A stretch of DNA of 64,000 bases from positions 1 to 64,000 of the forward strand of contig CAWHKD010000017.1 of the NCBI GenBank assembly GCA_963829845.1, in the 5' to 3' direction. Below are positions 8,800 through 17,278 of the stretch, in pieces; positions within the stretch are counted from its first letter, which is position 1, and each line of letters starts with the position of its first letter. Under the pieces are notes generated by a model. That model was not told where the DNA came from. It searched no databases and worked only from the letters and a program-made list of their open reading frames with translations. The stretch is from Gaiellasilicea sp963829845. Its GTDB lineage: Bacteria > Actinomycetota > Thermoleophilia > Gaiellales > Gaiellaceae. A program made the translations under genes and the position numbers.

Positions 8800-9360
8800 T
8801 CAGGCGCCGGCTAACTCCCGGAGCTCCCTCACCACCTGGTCGAGCCCGTACCAGTCGAACTCCTCACGCGCCCAGGGAACTGGCTGACCGTCATGGCGAT
8901 CAGGATGGCGATAGCGCTCCTGACTGGAATACCTGTCGGCGTACTCGTCCCGGCGACGGCACGCATCTAGGTCGGCGAGTTTCCACACTCCGCCTACGCG
9001 GAGGATGTTGTTCGGCGCGACGTCGCAATGCACATGACCGAGGCTGTGAAGAAGTCTCAACGCTTCTGAGACATTCCGTTCCACCTCGATCACGACGTTC
9101 ATTCACGTCATCTCCCGGCACGTTCACGTAGTCGTGAAGAGAGATGTCGCCCCACTCCCACATGCTCAAAGGCTTCCGTGAAAGGTCTGCTCCTCGCCAC
9201 CGATATTCATCGTCTGGCCTCGCGTCTCGCGTAGATCGAGCAAGCGACGGATCGTTGGCGCGACAGCTACTTCGGGCAGCCAGGCAACCTCGATGGCGCG
9301 CCTCATCCAGTCAACGTCTCGCTGCCAGGGACCGCATGATGCCCGCCGGGGCCCCGTGTC
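8800..9360 (-). pseudogene. Broken protein-kinase-like gene
   Basis: Three frames together give a kinase-like protein. The upstream part reads RDVDWMRRAIEVAWLPEV, the middle SMWEWGDISLHDYVNV, and the last part contains the catalytic loop HCDVAPNNIL and LADLD in place of DFG, ending VVRELRELAGA. The arginine usual in HRD is a cysteine here. The last junction is a clean 4-base duplication: TTCATTCA at 9098-9105 (TGAATGAA on the coding strand); removing one copy restores DVNVVIEV. The first junction near 9168 needs one extra C. No start is certain. This looks like a genuinely decayed gene rather than only a read error. Confidence 0.6.
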
Positions 9361-9475
9361 CGTCGCGGCGTTTTAGGCCCTGAATAGACCCTGTCTGCCT
9401 CCGACCGCCGCTTGTAACACGTAACACGATATGAAACGATGCGGGGTCGGGTTCACCGCGGAAGGGAGACCAGTG

Positions 9476-9880
9476 ATGAGACTCGTTGTTGCGCTGTTAA
9501 GCGTCGTGGCGCTGGCGTTCGCCGCCCCAGCAGCCGCGGATCGGCCGACGGAGTTTCCGATCTTTGACGTGTTCTCCGACGTCAATCCCTGCACCGGCAA
9601 CGCCATGACCGTGACGTTCGTCGGAACATTGTCCGTTCATCAACACGGTTCCCGCGAAGTCAATCTCGCCCAGAGGACGATTACGACGAGTGACGGGTTC
9701 GTTGGTCGTGGGACCGACACGTTTGTTGATAACGAACAAGTCATCATGTTCAGACTGACCGACATCTTGACGAACGCCACGACCGGCGACCGCTTCAGGG
9801 CGCAATCTCTGTTCGTCCTCGACCTGTCGACCGAGACGGTCAGGGTTGAGAGGGGCGGGCTGACTTGCCTGGGGCCGTAA
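9476..9880 (+). CDS. Small secreted protein
   Basis: A 134-residue protein from ATG 9476, chosen because GAAGGGAG lies just upstream (9461-9468) and the signal peptide then starts at residue 1 (about 1-21, ending APAAAD). The mature part has two cysteines (DVNPCTGN and GLTCLGP) near its ends and a beta-rich pattern with TITTSDGFVGRGTDTF. This resembles the secreted protein encoded on the other strand at 10109-10600 in size and style. No function recognised. Confidence 0.65.
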   Translation: MRLVVALLSVVALAFAAPAAADRPTEFPIFDVFSDVNPCTGNAMTVTFVGTLSVHQHGSREVNLAQRTITTSDGFVGRGTDTFVDNEQVIMFRLTDILTNATTGDRFRAQSLFVLDLSTETVRVERGGLTCLGP

Positions 9881-9985
9881 GCCTGTAGGGAACCAGACCC
9901 GCCAGGCTTTCAAAGCCTTGGGACCTCGGCATGTAGGTAGCTCGCACAGTGGTTGGCGTGGCTGGTGAACCGCTAGCCTCGCCGG

Positions 9986-10105
9986 ATGATGCTCGCAGGC
10001 GTCCCCGTGCCCGACGACGCGGTCGCAGAGCTCGCCGACACCGTTAGGGCGGCGCCGACAAGCTCGCCGACCGGCTCGAGCGTGCCCACCCACAAGCAGC
10101 TCGCT
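9986..10105 (+). pseudogene. Truncated copy of the MMLAGVPV small gene
   Basis: It begins MMLAGVPVPDDAVAELADT, matching the start of the gene at 373. It then shifts one frame into DKLADRLERAHPQAARYV, matching LADRLDRANHDGVRQF of the first copy. The C-terminal half (the DDPPDWFAEQ region) is missing because the convergent gene at 10109 occupies that place. The bases just before the ATG are also alike in both copies. It is a decayed duplicate. Confidence 0.6.
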
Positions 10106-10108
10106 ACG

Positions 10109-10600
10109 TCAGCCGAGCAATTCACACAGCCGCGAGTAGTCCTCCTCGAAGAACGCGTGATGCCTGCCAGCCAGGAAGACCAGCCCCTCCTCGAAGTCGA
10201 TCACATACTTGCCGACGTCGAAGAAGAACGCGCCCTCACCCGGCACCGTAATGCGTCCGATCGCCCCGCTCTGCGTCACCGTGCCGTTGACGAAATCGAG
10301 CGTCTCGCCGGAGTTGATCGTGCCGGTCACCGATGTTCCGGTCACCGAGTTGTAGAACGTGTCGGAACCGCCAACGTGCTCGACGATACGAGTGAGGTTG
10401 CCCTCGTCGTCGAAGAACATCTTCCCGTTCCACTCGAACGTGAAGCGATCGCGCAGATCGAAATCGCCACAGTCGGCAAGGAATACGTCGCCTGTCTCCG
10501 TGCCCGAGGTCGTCACCGGGGTGTCGGCAGAAGCAGCCGGCGAGATGACGAACATGAGGGCCAAGCCGAGGACGACTGCTGTTGCAGTTCTGGCAAACAC
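10109..10600 (-). CDS. Small secreted protein
   Basis: About 163 residues from GTG 10600. A GGAGGAGG ribosome site lies 6 bases upstream (10606-10613). The N-terminus VFARTATAVVLGLALMFV is a signal peptide with cleavage likely after PAASA. The mature part has two cysteines (LADCGDFDL and SRLCELLG) placed near both ends, with beta-rich sequence between (GTGTINSGETLDFVNG-like). Size, cysteine placement and style match the protein at 9476, so the two may be distant relatives facing each other. No function recognised. Confidence 0.65.
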   Translation of the reverse strand: MFARTATAVVLGLALMFVISPAASADTPVTTSGTETGDVFLADCGDFDLRDRFTFEWNGKMFFDDEGNLTRIVEHVGGSDTFYNSVTGTSVTGTINSGETLDFVNGTVTQSGAIGRITVPGEGAFFFDVGKYVIDFEEGLVFLAGRHHAFFEEDYSRLCELLG

Positions 10601-10718
10601 GTGCCCTCCTCCAATGGAGTGCCCCCCGAGGGCGGGAGTATGGAGCGCTGCCACCGACGAGTCAATGCGAACGCAGCGCCCGGCCCTTTGGAGATTGCGT
10701 CAGCGCCGCCGTTCGGTG

Positions 10719-10898
10719 ATGCTGCGCTCCGTGCTGCGCTGCGAGGAATGCTCCTGCGTCTCCGACACCGCCAAAGGCTGGCTCGCGTTCATCGCCGAAG
10801 ACCCAGACGACGGCGAAGGACCGGAGGTCGCGACGTACTGCCCGCCCTGCGCTGACCGCGAGCTCCGGCCCGTCGATCACGCGGCCGGCGACGACTGA
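10719..10898 (+). CDS. Small zinc-ribbon protein
   Basis: A 59-residue protein MLRSVLRCEECSCVSD, then TYCPPCADRELRP. Two CxxC knuckles (CEEC and CPPC) about 30 residues apart predict one zinc ribbon, with a GWLAFIAEDP strand between. Proteins of this pattern are common in Thermoleophilia and have no known function. An in-frame GTG lies one codon upstream of the chosen ATG. No ribosome site decides between them. Confidence 0.65.
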   Translation: MLRSVLRCEECSCVSDTAKGWLAFIAEDPDDGEGPEVATYCPPCADRELRPVDHAAGDD

Positions 10899-11299
10899 AC
10901 TTTCAGGCTGCCGCAGCCGTGAGCTGACGGATCACGTGAGGCCGTCGCCCCGCCATCAGTCGGCCACCCGAGGCGTGCTGTCCCGTACGCGAAAGCGCCA
11001 GCTGGGGCCTTGACAGCACCGAGCGCGCGGGCGGACAATCGTTTGTGCCGTTGAGTACATGACCGGCTTTTTCGGAAACGGCCGGGTGGATCGTGGCGAC
11101 GTGGCCAGGCGACGTCGGCGTCGGGGCCGAGCTGCCGGCAGCCGCGCGGAAAGGAGCTGTTGTGGGCTGAGAACGCTCCTCCGACTTCCGAATGACGCGC
11201 AAATCCGAGGACAGCTCGGGAGTCGTCGGACCTGCGGATCGAAGAGTGATGCTGGCAGGTGGGGGCCACAACGAATCAGAGTTGTGAAGGAGGGAAACG
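10899..11299. other. Non-coding stretch
   Basis: About 400 bases with no convincing gene on either strand. It contains a promoter-like pair at 11010-11039 and, just before 11300, the ribosome site of the next gene. Confidence 0.5.
11010..11039 (+). promoter_or_regulatory. Possible sigma-70 promoter
   Basis: TTGACA (11010-11015), an 18-base spacer and GACAAT (11034-11039). It would give a leader of about 250 bases to the gene at 11300. Confidence 0.4.
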
Positions 11300-11803
11300 A
11301 TGTCCACGTTGAAGATTCGCGCGCTGCGCTGTGTGGAGGAAACCGATGAATGGGGACCGGACGATGTCTACATGGGGCTCTTTCGAGGCAGCTTCACACT
11401 TCCACCAGATCTGAAGGTCGTGGGCGGGAAGGGTACAAAGTGGGCGAACATGTCTTCTGGAGACCTCCGCATCGAGGACATGACGCTAGAAACCAATTAC
11501 CACCCAGAAAATGTGTACGTAGCCACATTGATAGAGCAAGACTCGGGCAAGGACCTTGCCGAGGGCGCTAACTGGGCCGGAGCGTTGGAGTACTGGGCTA
11601 ATCACTGGGCACAGCTCGCCGGGTCTCCGATCCTCGCCTCCGCTGCCTGGCTCGCGTTGCTGCTCGGCGGAGGTGTTGAGAACGACGAGGTACTTGGCGC
11701 CCAAGCCATAGCTCCGATCTTCAAGACCGGAGGCATCGGTCAGCTACTGGAATACCAAGGGGATGGCGGGTACTACCGGGCCCGAGCGGTGCTCCGCGCG
11801 TAG
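11300..11803 (+). CDS. Unidentified 167-residue protein
   Basis: ATG 11300 follows an AAGGAGGG ribosome site. The first two thirds read like a beta-rich domain (LKIRALRCVEETDEWGPDDV, then FTLPPDLKVVGGKG). They are followed by a hydrophobic helix SPILASAAWLALLLGGG and a glycine/tyrosine-rich tail (YQGDGGYYRARAVLRA). I do not recognise the family. The next gene on the same strand begins within about ten bases of the stop, so they form a pair. Confidence 0.6.
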   Translation: MSTLKIRALRCVEETDEWGPDDVYMGLFRGSFTLPPDLKVVGGKGTKWANMSSGDLRIEDMTLETNYHPENVYVATLIEQDSGKDLAEGANWAGALEYWANHWAQLAGSPILASAAWLALLLGGGVENDEVLGAQAIAPIFKTGGIGQLLEYQGDGGYYRARAVLRA

Positions 11804-11811
11804 CTGCGTCT

Positions 11812-12102
11812 CTGCCCCCCACCGCTGATTTTTCCGAGACGCTCCGAGACTGGTTCCTAGACCACGGCGACCCGCCGCGATTCGTCGAAGCCAGGCGCGG
11901 CGAGCTAGCCGCCGGCGCCTCGGCTGTCGAGGGAGCACTCGTCGTCACCCTGCTCGGAGCGGTCGCCGGCGTCGCGATCGACGAGGTGTGGCATATGGTC
12001 AAAACACGGCTTCTCTCGAACAGTTCTCCCCTCCGCGAGCACCTGGCGTACCTGCGGTCGCTTTCGAACGAGGATCTCGCTGCCGACCTCGGCTCGGGTT
12101 GA
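11812..12102 (+). CDS. Unidentified protein, start unresolved
   Basis: A clear open frame reads FSETLRDWFLDHGDPPRF, then a hydrophobic helix ALVVTLLGAVAGVAID and LREHLAYLRSLSNEDL, ending at TGA 12100-12102. No ATG, GTG or TTG lies in this frame near its beginning; CTG 11812 is the only candidate. A run of six C at 11815-11820 suggests one lost C. Adding it would allow a start at ATG 11763 inside the preceding gene. About 95 residues are secure. Confidence 0.5.
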   Translation: MPPTADFSETLRDWFLDHGDPPRFVEARRGELAAGASAVEGALVVTLLGAVAGVAIDEVWHMVKTRLLSNSSPLREHLAYLRSLSNEDLAADLGSG

Positions 12103-12124
12103 GGCTCCGGCTACCGCCGAACAC

Positions 12125-12146
12125 GTGCGGGGGTGCCTCCCCGCAC
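12125..12146 (+). terminator. Hairpin after the 11.3-12.1 kb pair
   Basis: GTGCGGGG (12125-12132) pairs with CCCCGCAC (12139-12146) around a 6-base loop, 22 bases after the stop. No T run follows. Confidence 0.45.
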
Positions 12147-12461
12147 CTGACGTGGCGGCCGGGTGCTAGCAGCGGTGTGAGATGCGACCGGCTAGATGGC
12201 ACGTCGAAGAGGCCGGCGAATCTCTTGCTGGCGCACTCACTGGCGCATGTCGGCGACAAACCGCGCTAGCAAGCAACAGCGGAGCGGTCCTTTAAAACCG
12301 CTGCAGCGGCTACACCGCTTCGGCGCCAGCCGAGCTCGCGCGTGGCCCGGCTGTGAAGAACGCCCACACGGGCTTGGAACAGCATACGCCGAAAGGACTC
12401 GCATCGCCGAAAGAGGAATTTGGAGGTGATGTGATCGCACGAAAAACCCCGCTGTGTGAGT
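12147..12461. other. Non-coding stretch before the tRNA repeat
   Basis: No supported gene. A CTGGCGC pair spaced by a few bases occurs here (about 12229-12245) and again near 16421-16440, just before similar AAACCGCT stretches. Both sites may therefore derive from the same element. This resemblance is loose. Confidence 0.35.
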
Positions 12462-12501
12462 GAGCGGATGATGAGACTCGAACCCACGACCTTCTGCATG
12501 G
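12462..12501 (-). repeat. Partial copy of tRNA-Gly 3' half (attachment-site-like)
   Basis: Forty bases match 17278-17317 with one mismatch (12474 versus 17290). They cover the anticodon 3' strand, T arm and acceptor 3' strand of tRNA-Gly, in the same orientation. The preceding AAAACCCCGC also resembles the bases after the intact tRNA. A distal copy of a tRNA 3' end is the usual footprint of integration into that tRNA. Confidence 0.75.
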
Positions 12502-12540
12502 GCACCCGCGGTGAACACCTTCAGGTCGGTCAACCTGTGC

Positions 12541-15180
12541 TTAGCTCGCGGCGCTATCGGTGCTGACGGCCTCGTCGAGCTCCAAGAAGCGGCCTTCCTC
12601 CCAAAGCTTCGCGAATCGATCCTCACCGAGATCGGCGCACACTCGCGCCTTGGTTTGCTCTTGCAGCTCGTGCTCAAGACGTTCGGCGGGCAGGTGGAGA
12701 CGCTCAAATGCGGCTTCCGCAGCACCTCCTGTTCGTGCCGCGAGCTCCGGCCTTCCTTCCTCGGCCGCGAGGGCCGAGCGAGTGATCAGCAAGTACGCGA
12801 GGTTCGTGTCGGATCCGAGGTCGGAGGCGATCTGTTCGGCCTCATCGAGAGCCTGACGGGCGCGGTCGAGGTTGCGTAGCCGGAGGTGTGCCAGGGCGAT
12901 GTTGCCCAGCATGGTCGAGCGCGACCACTCGTTCCTCCCGCCCAGCATTGCGAGCACTTCCTCGAAGAGTTCGGCGGCTTGCGCCCACTCGTGCCGCGAC
13001 AGCCTGGCGTGGGCGAGGCCTGACATGGCTGTTGCCAGCTCGTCGGCGCCGCTCGGACTCAGAAGCGCGACTGCCTCCTGAAAGTGAAGAGTCGCGGTGT
13101 CGATGTCGCCGGTAGCCGATACGGCGCTCGCAAGCGCATTGAGTGCGCGGCCGCGGCGGATGGGGTCGCCCGACGCGCACGCGAGCTCGAAGCTGGCAGT
13201 CGCGAGGCGAACGGCCTCATCCACGTTCCCGCGGCGCCACTCCACTTCGGATAGGACGCGGGATGCATCCTCGCGAAGGCGGTCCGGTATCTGCTCGTCG
13301 TTCAGAGTGCGCCGAAGGTGGGGCGCGGCCTCGCGCATGCCGTCGCGCGCGAACCAATGGGGCGCCGTCGCGACAACCAGCCGGCCGACGACCTCGGCGC
13401 GCGGGTCGGCGAGTGCTAGGCGCACGTTGTTCAATTCATCCGCGAACGCTCTCATCGACGCCGGCGTCATCGCAGCCTTTCTCAGCCGCTCGAACCGGCG
13501 CATGTAGTGGGCCGCGTGACGCCGTCGCAGCTCGGCGGCCGCACCAAACGCGTCGAGCCGTTCGGCGGCGAACGCGCGGACTGTCTCGAGCATCCCGTAA
13601 CGCTCTGTGTGGCGGTGGATGAGGCTCTTGTCTACAAGCGACTGGAGCATGTCGAGTTCGGCGTCGCACACCTCCTCGGCCGCGTCGATCGTCCAGCCGC
13701 CGGCGAAGATCGCGAGTCGTGCAAACAACCGCTGCTCGCCCTCCGCGAGCAGGTCGTAACTCCACGCGATCGCAGTCTCGAGCGCTCGGTGCCGGTCGTC
13801 GGCGTCGCGCGGTCCGTGTGTAAGCAGCGGTAGTGGATCCGAGAGCCGCGCGAGTAGCTCGTCCATAGCCAGCAGCTTGGTTCGCGCCGCCGCGAGCTCG
13901 ATCGCCAGCGGAAGACAGTCCAGCCGGCGGCAGACAGCCAGCACGCTTTTATCGTCCTCGTGGCCGCCTGCGCGTTCGGAGAACAAGCGCACGGCGTCCT
14001 GCTCGTCCATCGTCGGAACGGCGTATTCGTACTCAGCCGCCAGCCGCAGTGGCTCGCGACTCGTGACCAGAACACGTACGTGCGGGTTTGAGGCGATCAT
14101 CTCTGAAAGGACACCCGAAGCGGGCAGCACATGCTCGAAGTTGTCGACGACAAGCAGAAGCCGCTTCTCCGCGAGCCCGTCCAGAGGTCCGACCGCTTCG
14201 ACGATCGCGTCCACGACCCGCGCCGGGTGGCCGAGCGGCGCGAGCGGCACCCAGAAGACCCCGTCGGAGTGGCGGTCAGCCTGCGAAGCTGCGGCCTCAA
14301 GCGCGAGCCTCGTCTTCCCCGAGCCGCCCGCGCCGGTCAGCGTCAGCAAACGCACCTCGTCGCGACCGAGCAGGCGGAGGACGTCACCAAGCTCGCGCTC
14401 GCGGCCGAGGAAGGGTGTCGGTTGCCGCGGTAGCCTGACCGCCGCGGTCCCGGGCATCAGAGTCGGTTCCTGACGCAGAATCTGTCCGTGTAGCCGTTGT
14501 AGCTCCTCACTGGGATCAACCCCGACCTCGTTTACTAGGGAATGGCGCGCTTCCAGATACGCGTCAAGCGCCTCCACCTGACGGCCGGAGCGGTACAACG
14601 CCAGCATCAACTGACCACGCAGTTGTTCTCGGTACGGATGCTGCGCGACAAGCTTTTCCAGCTCGGGCACGAGGTTCGGCCCTGCACCGAGCGTCAGGTC
14701 GGCGTCGATTCGGGCCTCGAGTGCCTCAAGCCGCAGTTCCTCGAGCCGCGCGATCTCCGGCGCGAGGGCAGATTCGAACGCAAGGTCGGCGAGCGCGGGC
14801 CCACGCCAGAGCGCGAGCGCGTCGCGTAACGCGTGCGCGCGCTCGGCCGGCTCTGCGCCCTGCGCCTCCGCCACGAGCAACTCGAAGCGCGTGAGGTCGA
14901 TCTGCTCGGGCGCGACCTCGAGAACGTAGCCCGGCGCGCGGGTTGCAACCACCCCGGGGCCGACGACTTTGCGCAGCTGCGTCACGAGGTTTCTCAGCGA
15001 CGTCGGGGCCGTGGGTGGCGGCCGCTCGCCCCAAAGCGCGTCGACCAGCCGGTCGCTCGACACCACTTGGCCAGCGTGTACCAACAGGAGCCCGAGCAGC
15101 GTGCGCTGCTTCGCCCCGCCAAGCCGTCGCCGCCCGGCCGCGTCGACGACCTCAAGCGGACCCAGAACGCGGAACTCCAC
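12541..15180 (-). CDS. BTAD/NB-ARC (AfsR/SARP-like) activator
   Basis: About 879 residues from GTG 15180, where family-like sequence begins (VEFRVLGPLEVVDAAG). Order: winged-helix DNA-binding domain (1-95), bacterial transcriptional activation domain (96-245) with EVGVDPSEELQRLH, NB-ARC ATPase with P-loop GAGGSGKT (283-290) and LLLVVDNFEHV, then TPR-like repeats. It should act as an ATP-dependent transcription activator. It is divergent from a secreted esterase with only 76 bases between starts, so that gene is its first candidate target. It lies inside the tRNA-flanked segment. A longer frame upstream to 15384 runs over the esterase gene and is unlikely. Confidence 0.85.
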   Translation of the reverse strand: MEFRVLGPLEVVDAAGRRRLGGAKQRTLLGLLLVHAGQVVSSDRLVDALWGERPPPTAPTSLRNLVTQLRKVVGPGVVATRAPGYVLEVAPEQIDLTRFELLVAEAQGAEPAERAHALRDALALWRGPALADLAFESALAPEIARLEELRLEALEARIDADLTLGAGPNLVPELEKLVAQHPYREQLRGQLMLALYRSGRQVEALDAYLEARHSLVNEVGVDPSEELQRLHGQILRQEPTLMPGTAAVRLPRQPTPFLGRERELGDVLRLLGRDEVRLLTLTGAGGSGKTRLALEAAASQADRHSDGVFWVPLAPLGHPARVVDAIVEAVGPLDGLAEKRLLLVVDNFEHVLPASGVLSEMIASNPHVRVLVTSREPLRLAAEYEYAVPTMDEQDAVRLFSERAGGHEDDKSVLAVCRRLDCLPLAIELAAARTKLLAMDELLARLSDPLPLLTHGPRDADDRHRALETAIAWSYDLLAEGEQRLFARLAIFAGGWTIDAAEEVCDAELDMLQSLVDKSLIHRHTERYGMLETVRAFAAERLDAFGAAAELRRRHAAHYMRRFERLRKAAMTPASMRAFADELNNVRLALADPRAEVVGRLVVATAPHWFARDGMREAAPHLRRTLNDEQIPDRLREDASRVLSEVEWRRGNVDEAVRLATASFELACASGDPIRRGRALNALASAVSATGDIDTATLHFQEAVALLSPSGADELATAMSGLAHARLSRHEWAQAAELFEEVLAMLGGRNEWSRSTMLGNIALAHLRLRNLDRARQALDEAEQIASDLGSDTNLAYLLITRSALAAEEGRPELAARTGGAAEAAFERLHLPAERLEHELQEQTKARVCADLGEDRFAKLWEEGRFLELDEAVSTDSAAS

Positions 15181-15256
15181 TCGCAGATGATCGCGCAACG
15201 CGGAACCGTTGCGGAAGCGTGGCGAAACGATTGCGCCGCCCCGGGACGGTCGGCGC

Positions 15257-16273
15257 ATGTCAACGCGCCTCCTCGTCGCTCTCGCACTCGCCACTCTCGC
15301 ACTCGTGGACACCAAGCCCGCGTCCGCGGATCCGTGGCGCAAGCCGACGCTGGACATCCCGACGCACACACGCACATGGATCATCCGCTACCGAGCCCAT
15401 ACGGGCCGCAGTCGGCTCGCCTACGTGCTGGTGCCAAAGTCATACGAGCCTCGCGGCGCCCGCGGACTGCCGCTCGTTATCTCGCCCCACGGGCGCGGCA
15501 CGACTGGAGGCGCGAACGCGAGGCTTTGGGGTGACCTGCCGGCCCTGGGCTCGTTCGCCGTCGTGAACCCGGATGGCGAGGGAGAGCGCCTCGGTGCGTA
15601 CTCGTGGGGAGCGCCCGGACAGATCGATGACCTGGCGCGGATGCCCGACGTCATAGCGCAGGCGCTGCCATGGCTCAGGATCGATCGACGGCGCATTTAT
15701 GCCTTCGGCGGCAGCATGGGAGGTCAGGAGACGCTGCTCCTCCTCGCGCGGCATCCGCGCTTGCTCGCGGGCGCGGCTGCCTTCGACTCGCTCGTTGACT
15801 TCGCGCATCAGTACCGGCAATTCCCCCGCCTTGCATGCAACGCCGCATGTCGCGGCCGGCTCGGCACTACGCTCGGCTCCGCACTGCAACGGCTGGCGCG
15901 AATGGAAGTCGGCGGCGATCCCCTCGCAGCGGCGCCGGCCTTTGCAGCTCGGAGCCCGCTTTCCTATGCGCGCGCAATCGCGCGCGCTTGCGTCCCGCTC
16001 CAGATCTGGTGGAGCCGCAGTGACCGCATCGTCGTCGATCCCGATCGACAGTCGCGCCGGTTGCTCGCGGAGCTGCGCCGCTGGAACCCGCTGGCGCCGA
16101 TCGAAGCCGTCGAGGGATCCTGGGTACATACCGCAGAAATGCGTGCGAGCGCACGCCTGCCCTATGCGCTCGCGCGGTTCGCGCTAATGCCCGATGCGTT
16201 CGACGGGCGCTGGGGCATCGACGGCGCCCGCGTCAGCCCGACCCCCGACGGCGACTGCGGCTCTAGACGCTGA
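15257..16273 (+). CDS. Secreted alpha/beta hydrolase (esterase/peptidase S9-like)
   Basis: A 338-residue protein from ATG 15257, so that the signal peptide (about 1-24, ending PASAD) starts at residue 1. The alpha/beta hydrolase nucleophile is Ser153 in FGGSMGGQE. It is preceded by an oxyanion-type VISPHGRGTTGG and followed by VPLQIWWSRSD (acid region) and a histidine in EGSWVHTAEM. The style matches secreted polyester or peptide hydrolases of the prolyl-oligopeptidase type; the substrate is unknown. It is divergent from the BTAD regulator, which may control it. Confidence 0.75.
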   Translation: MSTRLLVALALATLALVDTKPASADPWRKPTLDIPTHTRTWIIRYRAHTGRSRLAYVLVPKSYEPRGARGLPLVISPHGRGTTGGANARLWGDLPALGSFAVVNPDGEGERLGAYSWGAPGQIDDLARMPDVIAQALPWLRIDRRRIYAFGGSMGGQETLLLLARHPRLLAGAAAFDSLVDFAHQYRQFPRLACNAACRGRLGTTLGSALQRLARMEVGGDPLAAAPAFAARSPLSYARAIARACVPLQIWWSRSDRIVVDPDRQSRRLLAELRRWNPLAPIEAVEGSWVHTAEMRASARLPYALARFALMPDAFDGRWGIDGARVSPTPDGDCGSRR

Positions 16274-16479
16274 GCGGTCAGATGAGGCTCCGCGCCGCGC
16301 GAGTCAGGCTCGGGGTGCCCCTAACCTCTCTGCGTCGAGGCACTTCGATGGATCGGCCGGGCAGGTGAAATTGCCAGCGACCAGTCTCCCGGAACCTCCT
16401 CGAGGGAGCTACCCACTGGCGCGCAGACTGGCGCGAAGGGTCGCTGCAGCAAAGCGTTTAGCGGCTCAGAGGTGGTCTC

Positions 16480-16806
16480 TCAAACCGCTTCAGCCGTGGG
16501 AGCATCCGGGGTGCTAGCGGCTGCCTCCTCGACCAGTGCTAGCGCCTCGGCGTTCTTCCGACGCTCCCGCCCACGGCGAACGAACTCATGGAGTTGCGCC
16601 GTCGACATCCTCGTGACGTCCAAGTCGCCATCCTCGAGCACCGGCTCCGCCTCGATCTTCTCCGGTGGCCTTCCCCATCCATGCTCCAAGACCCGCAAGG
16701 CAGGTCGCCAGGCGTCGGTCCTCCCAGACTCAAGGTGTTCCTCGAGCACGCGAATCGCCTTCGGGACAAGCCGCTGGCTAACCGGCCCTTCCGCGTCGGA
16801 GGACAC
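16480..16806 (-). CDS. Terminase-small-subunit-like / DUF5681-like protein
   Basis: A 108-residue protein with AIRVLEEHLESGRTDAWRPA, then LRVLEHGWGRPPEKIE. This is the helical repeat plus a 'D/H-RGWG-PP' motif of phage terminase small subunits and DUF5681 proteins. The C-terminal part (MSTAQLHEFVRRGRERRK) also fits a phage packaging or DNA-binding helper. It lies inside the tRNA-Gly-flanked segment and is the best sign of phage or element origin there. Assignment is by motif only. Confidence 0.55.
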   Translation of the reverse strand: MSSDAEGPVSQRLVPKAIRVLEEHLESGRTDAWRPALRVLEHGWGRPPEKIEAEPVLEDGDLDVTRMSTAQLHEFVRRGRERRKNAEALALVEEAAASTPDAPTAEAV

Positions 16807-16966
16807 CGCGAACGCAGCGCGACAGTCGGTTTGGAAACGTCGGCCCGCTTGACTTCAAGCGATAACCGCTGCGCCCTCGGCGGGTGTGTCTATCGAGTGC
16901 CCACAACCAGAACCAGACAAGCACGATCGGCATCACCGCCGCGACCACGAAGGCGAGGTTCCGCAT
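16778..16966 (-). CDS. Small single-pass membrane protein
   Basis: A 62-residue protein MRNLAFVVAAVMPIVLVW with one membrane segment (about 4-24) and a very basic tail (HTRRGRSGYRLK and beyond). It ends 29 bases inside the terminase-like gene on the same strand. The frame continues upstream to 17197 without a stop, but that part is not protein-like. Possibly a holin-like or small element protein; unproven. Confidence 0.4.
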   Translation of the reverse strand: MRNLAFVVAAVMPIVLVWFWLWALDRHTRRGRSGYRLKSSGPTFPNRLSRCVRGVLRRGRAG

Positions 16967-17243
16967 GCCACAGCGGTAGCGCCGAATCCCCACAAGCGTG
17001 CGCGAGTTGGCGGAAGCCATACGGCCGGAAGCCGAATCTTGTCGTCCCGTTAACGGGCAGGATGGGCGTGAATCGCGCATCTGGATTGCAAGGCCCGGGG
17101 TCGGGCCGGCCGACACCGGTCGCAGGCAACGGCTTTCGCCCACTTCGGCGTTCCGGACGCCGTTGCTGGCTGACCGGTCAGACACAAACGCCTGCATGGA
17201 CGCCTGCAGACGCTAGCGTGCTGGACGGTTTGCAAGCATCGGG

Positions 17244-17269
17244 AAAAAGAAAACCCCGCCTGAGCGGGG
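17244..17269 (-). terminator. Terminator after tRNA-Gly
   Basis: CCCCGC (17254-17259) and GCGGGG (17264-17269) form a stem. Read on the minus strand it is followed by TTTTCTTTTTC (17253-17243), a typical intrinsic terminator directly downstream of the tRNA. Confidence 0.8.
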
Positions 17270-17278
17270 CTTCTTAGG

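Noticed and set aside
15181..15384. Longer start for the BTAD regulator
   Set aside because: The extra N-terminal residues are not protein-like and would run across the divergent esterase start.
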